This document shows, one piece after another, positions 61,026 through 64,000 of a DNA stretch of 64,000 bases; within the stretch, counting starts at the first letter, position 1, and every line of letters begins with the position of its first letter. The translations under genes were made by a program, and so were the position numbers. The DNA lies in the NCBI GenBank assembly GCA_025677825.1, contig JAIXMO010000023.1:310001-374000 (forward strand), written 5' to 3'. The notes under the pieces were generated by a model. It was not told where the DNA came from, made no database searches, and was given only the letters and a program-made list of their open reading frames with translations. This stretch comes from Helicostylum pulchrum (taxonomy: Eukaryota; Mucoromycota; Mucoromycetes; Mucorales; Mucoraceae).

Positions 61026-62529
61026 ATGGCAGAACCAAAAGAGAAGAAGATATTTCATAAAAATAACGAAGAGCTTCAAAGGTTAAAGTTGCTTAAAAAG
61101 GAACAGAAAAAAATGAATAACAAACCTAAGGTTCCTATAATTGTGCCCAAAGTTTTTGAACGCGTGTTTGAAAATGTACCTGATCAAGTTCAATTGACAG
61201 CAACTGCTGGTAGTATTCGAGTCATGACCTTTAACGTAAGTTAAATCGACAATATTTTTTTTTTTCAGTATTTGTATTAACATGACCCGTTAGATCTTGG
61301 CTCAATCACTTATTAAACGTGAATTGTTTCCTGATTCTGGTGACATTTTAAAATGGGTAGGCATTTCTATTGCACACACATATATGTTTCTAAACAAAAA
61401 AATATTCGTGCTATAGAAACCTAGAAGAAAGATGATTGTAGAGGAAATTCAAATGTACAACCCGGATATTATCGCTATACAAGGTAAACCGAATTGAAAT
61501 TAAAGTCTTGCTGGGTGACTAAAGATGAATACTAGAATTGGATAACTTTGAATCCTATTATGAAAAGATATTTGAAGATATAGGGTATGCAGTGAAGTAC
61601 TATTATCATCCTGCTAAGCGTCATGGTATGTTGCTAATACAGAGTAAAAGAAAACATACTTACCTAACTGGTGATGATATTAGGTTGCGGTATTGCTTTT
61701 AAGAAAGAAAAGTTTGATGTAGTAGATTATGCTACTGTTGATTATAATACCGATCAGACCTGCTTACCATCTTATATGACTGGCAATATTGCTCAATTGG
61801 TTGCATTACAATTGAAGGATAATCCAGATATTGGATTTATTGTTGGCAATACACATTTGTATTGGAAACCTTGTGCTAACTACGAAAGGTTTAGACAAAT
61901 TACCATTTATGAAAAGAGATTCTTAGAGTTCAAATCTCGCATGAAGAGCGAACATGAACATAGATGGATTTCATTACTCTTGGGCGGTAAGTTTATATTC
62001 TATCGGTTTATACATGGTATAATTAACTGTGTTATTAGATTTTAATTCGGAACCTATTGATCCCGGGTACTCTATTTTGACTAAGAAATCATTAGAACAA
62101 GCTGAGATTGATGATTTAAATGAATCACGTTCATATATCAATAAGGAAGATGATTCTCAAGGGTCTACTATTGCCGCTGAAGATGACGGAGGAGAGGGCG
62201 ATATAGTGGTTAACATTGATGACCTTGCCACCGTGGATAAATTACTCTCTAACCATAAAGATACACGCCTTTGGACGAGTGTATACAGTAATTTTGGAAA
62301 GATCAACAAAGACGAAAGTCAAAAGGGGTCTTTTGGAGAACCTAAATATACCAACTATCCATCTCAATTCCAAGGTACTTTAGATTATATGTTTTTAGAA
62401 CGTGATGACCAGTCGATTTCCATTAAGCGTATCTTGATGTTGCCAAGTGTTGAAGTGTTGAAACCTTCTTTACCAAATAAGAATTTTGGCTCTGATCATT
62501 TATGTTTGGTTGCTGATTTAAATTTTTAA
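61026..62529 (+). CDS. NGL2-like RNA exonuclease (endonuclease/exonuclease/phosphatase fold)
   Basis: CCR4-related nuclease; yeast Ngl2 trims the 3' end of 5.8S rRNA. Six exons (61026-61235, 61294-61356, 61417-61483, 61536-61625, 61684-61986, 62039-62529) give 407 residues. A basic coiled N-terminus (KNNEELQRLKLLKKEQKKMN) precedes the catalytic fold. Active-site blocks are present: RVMTFNILAQSLIKRELF, the catalytic Glu in IIAIQELDNFE, GCGIAFKKEKF, GNTHLYWKP, LLGDFNSEP, and the terminal SDHLCLVADLNF with the catalytic His. An acidic insert (AAEDDGGEGDIVVNIDDL) interrupts the later part. No leucine-rich repeat domain is present, which excludes CCR4 itself. The next gene begins only 49 bases after the stop. 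Confidence 0.9.
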
Positions 62530-62578
62530 TTAAAAAAAAAATTTCTTTAGCCTTTAATACATTTTTTTTTTTCTTATT

Positions 62579-64000
62579 ATGCAAATTCAGTTACTTATAC
62601 CTAGCGAAAATCAAAAAAAGGTTCCCATTATTGTTTCAAAAGAAGAAACAGTAGCTTCTTTTCGTAATAAAGTAGCAAGCGAAGTTAAAGTGTCTAAAAA
62701 TGATTTTTTGTTGATCGTCTTTGGGAAGATTGTAATTTGGAGTTTTTATTTTTTTTATCGCGTTTATATATATTGAATGTATATATTTTTTGTTAGATGA
62801 TGGATACAAAAGCGAATAAAGAGGCGGCTACGTTATTCTCTACGTACCGTGTTCGACATCAAACGTGTGTGTTCGTTCACATTAACGTGCAGAATAAAAC
62901 GCCATGTCAAACTGAAAATCGTATTAAACATCGCACCACCATAAAACAAACTACCAGAATACGGAGTAGTAGTAGTATTACAATTTCTACTCCTTTTGGG
63001 GACTATAATTGTAATCAATGCCAAAATAATACGAGCGTTATAAAGTGTTTAGAGTGTGGATGTGCTAAGTGTCACTTTAAAACCGGTGATCCTTTAGTAA
63101 AGTATTCTGGTTTTTTTATCATTATTAAATTAAAAGTGATATAATAGATTTGTGATCAATGCGATAATTATTGGCATTTACGATGCGCCAATTTACGAAG
63201 AATCCCGACTGGGCAATACTGGTAAGAAAAGGATAAAAAGGGAAAGAAAGAAAGTTAATATTCATACATGTTAATATAGGTATTGCCCTGATTGTATTAA
63301 TCTCGACGACAAATTAATTGTCGGAAAAAATGAACGTGTCAGTGAAGAAAAACATCGAAAAAGGATCATTGTAATTCGAGATATGGATTGTATATTAGGT
63401 AAAAAAAATGCTATTAATGCCGGGAAATTAGTATCTTTTCTTGTTTTTTTTTTGCTAAGTAGCGTATTTCTGTTAGTTCCTCCTCAACACTCTGGGAAAA
63501 TACCTGGTATCTATTGTGGTCAATTTTGGGCGTGTAGAGCTTTATTGCATGATTGGGGTATTCATAGAGCGTCAAGAGCGTCAGTTGCAGGATCATCTTA
63601 TACGGGTGCTGTTTCACTTGTTTTATCTTGGGGATTAAAAGAAGATAGAGATGAAGGATATCAATTTGTATATTCAGGTTCTGGTGGACAATTAAGAACG
63701 AAAAGCTATGTCAATTCAGCACAAATGACGGAAGATCAAAGGTTAACAAAGGTTAATAAAGCGTTAGCAATCACTTGCTATGCTCCATTTAACCCCGAAG
63801 TAGGAAATAAATCTTTGCAATGGAGAAAAAGTAGACCCATTCGAGTCTGTCGTGCTGCTAAACGGGTAGACAGTCATCCAGAGTTTGCACCCTTACAAGG
63901 AATACGATACGATGGATTATATAAAGTTGTCAGATATTGGCCACATAAAGGTAAACATATATGTATACACATATGTGATAATGTACTTATAAAAAAAAAA
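62579..64000 (+). CDS. UHRF1-like UBL-PHD-SRA protein (3' end beyond window)
   Basis: Five exons are in frame up to a donor at 63950 (62579-62731, 62797-63096, 63148-63221, 63280-63398, 63477-63950), at least 373 residues. Order: a ubiquitin-like domain (MQIQLLIPSENQKKVPIIVS ... LLIVFGKIMMDTK), a Ser/Thr-basic linker, a PHD finger (CNQCQNN, CLECGCAKCHF, LICDQCDNYWHLRC, YWYCPDC), then an SRA/YDG domain (IPGIYCGQFWACRALL, GAVSLVLSWG, FVYSGSGG, RYDGLYKVVRYWPHKG). Human UHRF1 has the same order but with a tandem Tudor between UBL and PHD, absent here; a RING may lie past the edge. SRA domains bind modified DNA. The base-stacking Tyr equivalent to human Y466 is Leu here. Confidence 0.88.

Overview
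The window is nuclear DNA of a filamentous fungus, most likely a mucoralean (Mucoromycota). The evidence is low GC with long A/T tracts, short GT...AG introns of about 50-75 nt, compact multi-exon genes, an EF-1alpha that reads like mucoralean versions, and genes usually missing from yeasts (a MYSM1-type H2A deubiquitinase, a UHRF1-type SRA protein, a membrane-anchored GH9). No bacterial operon, CRISPR array, prophage, rRNA or tRNA gene was seen.

Layout. 1-9.8 kb: an NDT80/PhoG-type transcription factor (+), a MYSM1-like SANT-SWIRM-JAMM protein (-), and a plasma-membrane H+-ATPase (+). 9.8-12.8 kb: a stretch without genes. 12.8-20.2 kb: poly(A)-binding protein, a mitochondrial GGQ release factor/peptidyl-tRNA hydrolase, an orphan, the m-AAA protease AFG3, and a divergently transcribed short-chain dehydrogenase. 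20.6-32.7 kb: a 14-exon membrane-anchored GH9, nucleoside diphosphate kinase, RFC1, an RGG-tailed protein and EF-1alpha, followed by a tandemly duplicated 3' flank. 33-41 kb: conserved genes (GrpE, LAMTOR5-like, a two-BIR protein) mixed with broken or orphan genes and a rearranged Tc1-type transposase remnant. 41-43.5 kb: a coiled-coil orphan and a Sel1-repeat SKT5/Chs4-like protein. 43.5-47.7 kb: a second stretch without genes. 47.7-64 kb: a tricalbin (SMP plus C2 domains), a Cti6-like PHD protein, a tandem pair of multi-spanning membrane paralogues, a degraded ORF, an NGL2-like exonuclease, and a UHRF1-like UBL-PHD-SRA gene cut by the window edge.

The genes are mostly independent housekeeping functions: translation (PAB1, TEF1, ICT1), mitochondrial proteostasis (AFG3, MGE1), replication (RFC1), chromatin (MYSM1, PHD, UHRF1-like, BIR1-like) and membrane or wall biology (PMA1, tricalbin, SKT5-like, GH9). 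I did not find a multi-gene system that is clearly new. The strongest leads are single-gene oddities: the SRA protein lacks one of the two tyrosines that stack on the flipped base, the GH9 has Asn at the usual catalytic-base position, the membrane paralogues share a nearly identical 137-bp patch, and several genes carry frame breaks. Exon boundaries were read by eye from splice consensus and frame; where lengths in residues are stated, the exon sum is in frame.
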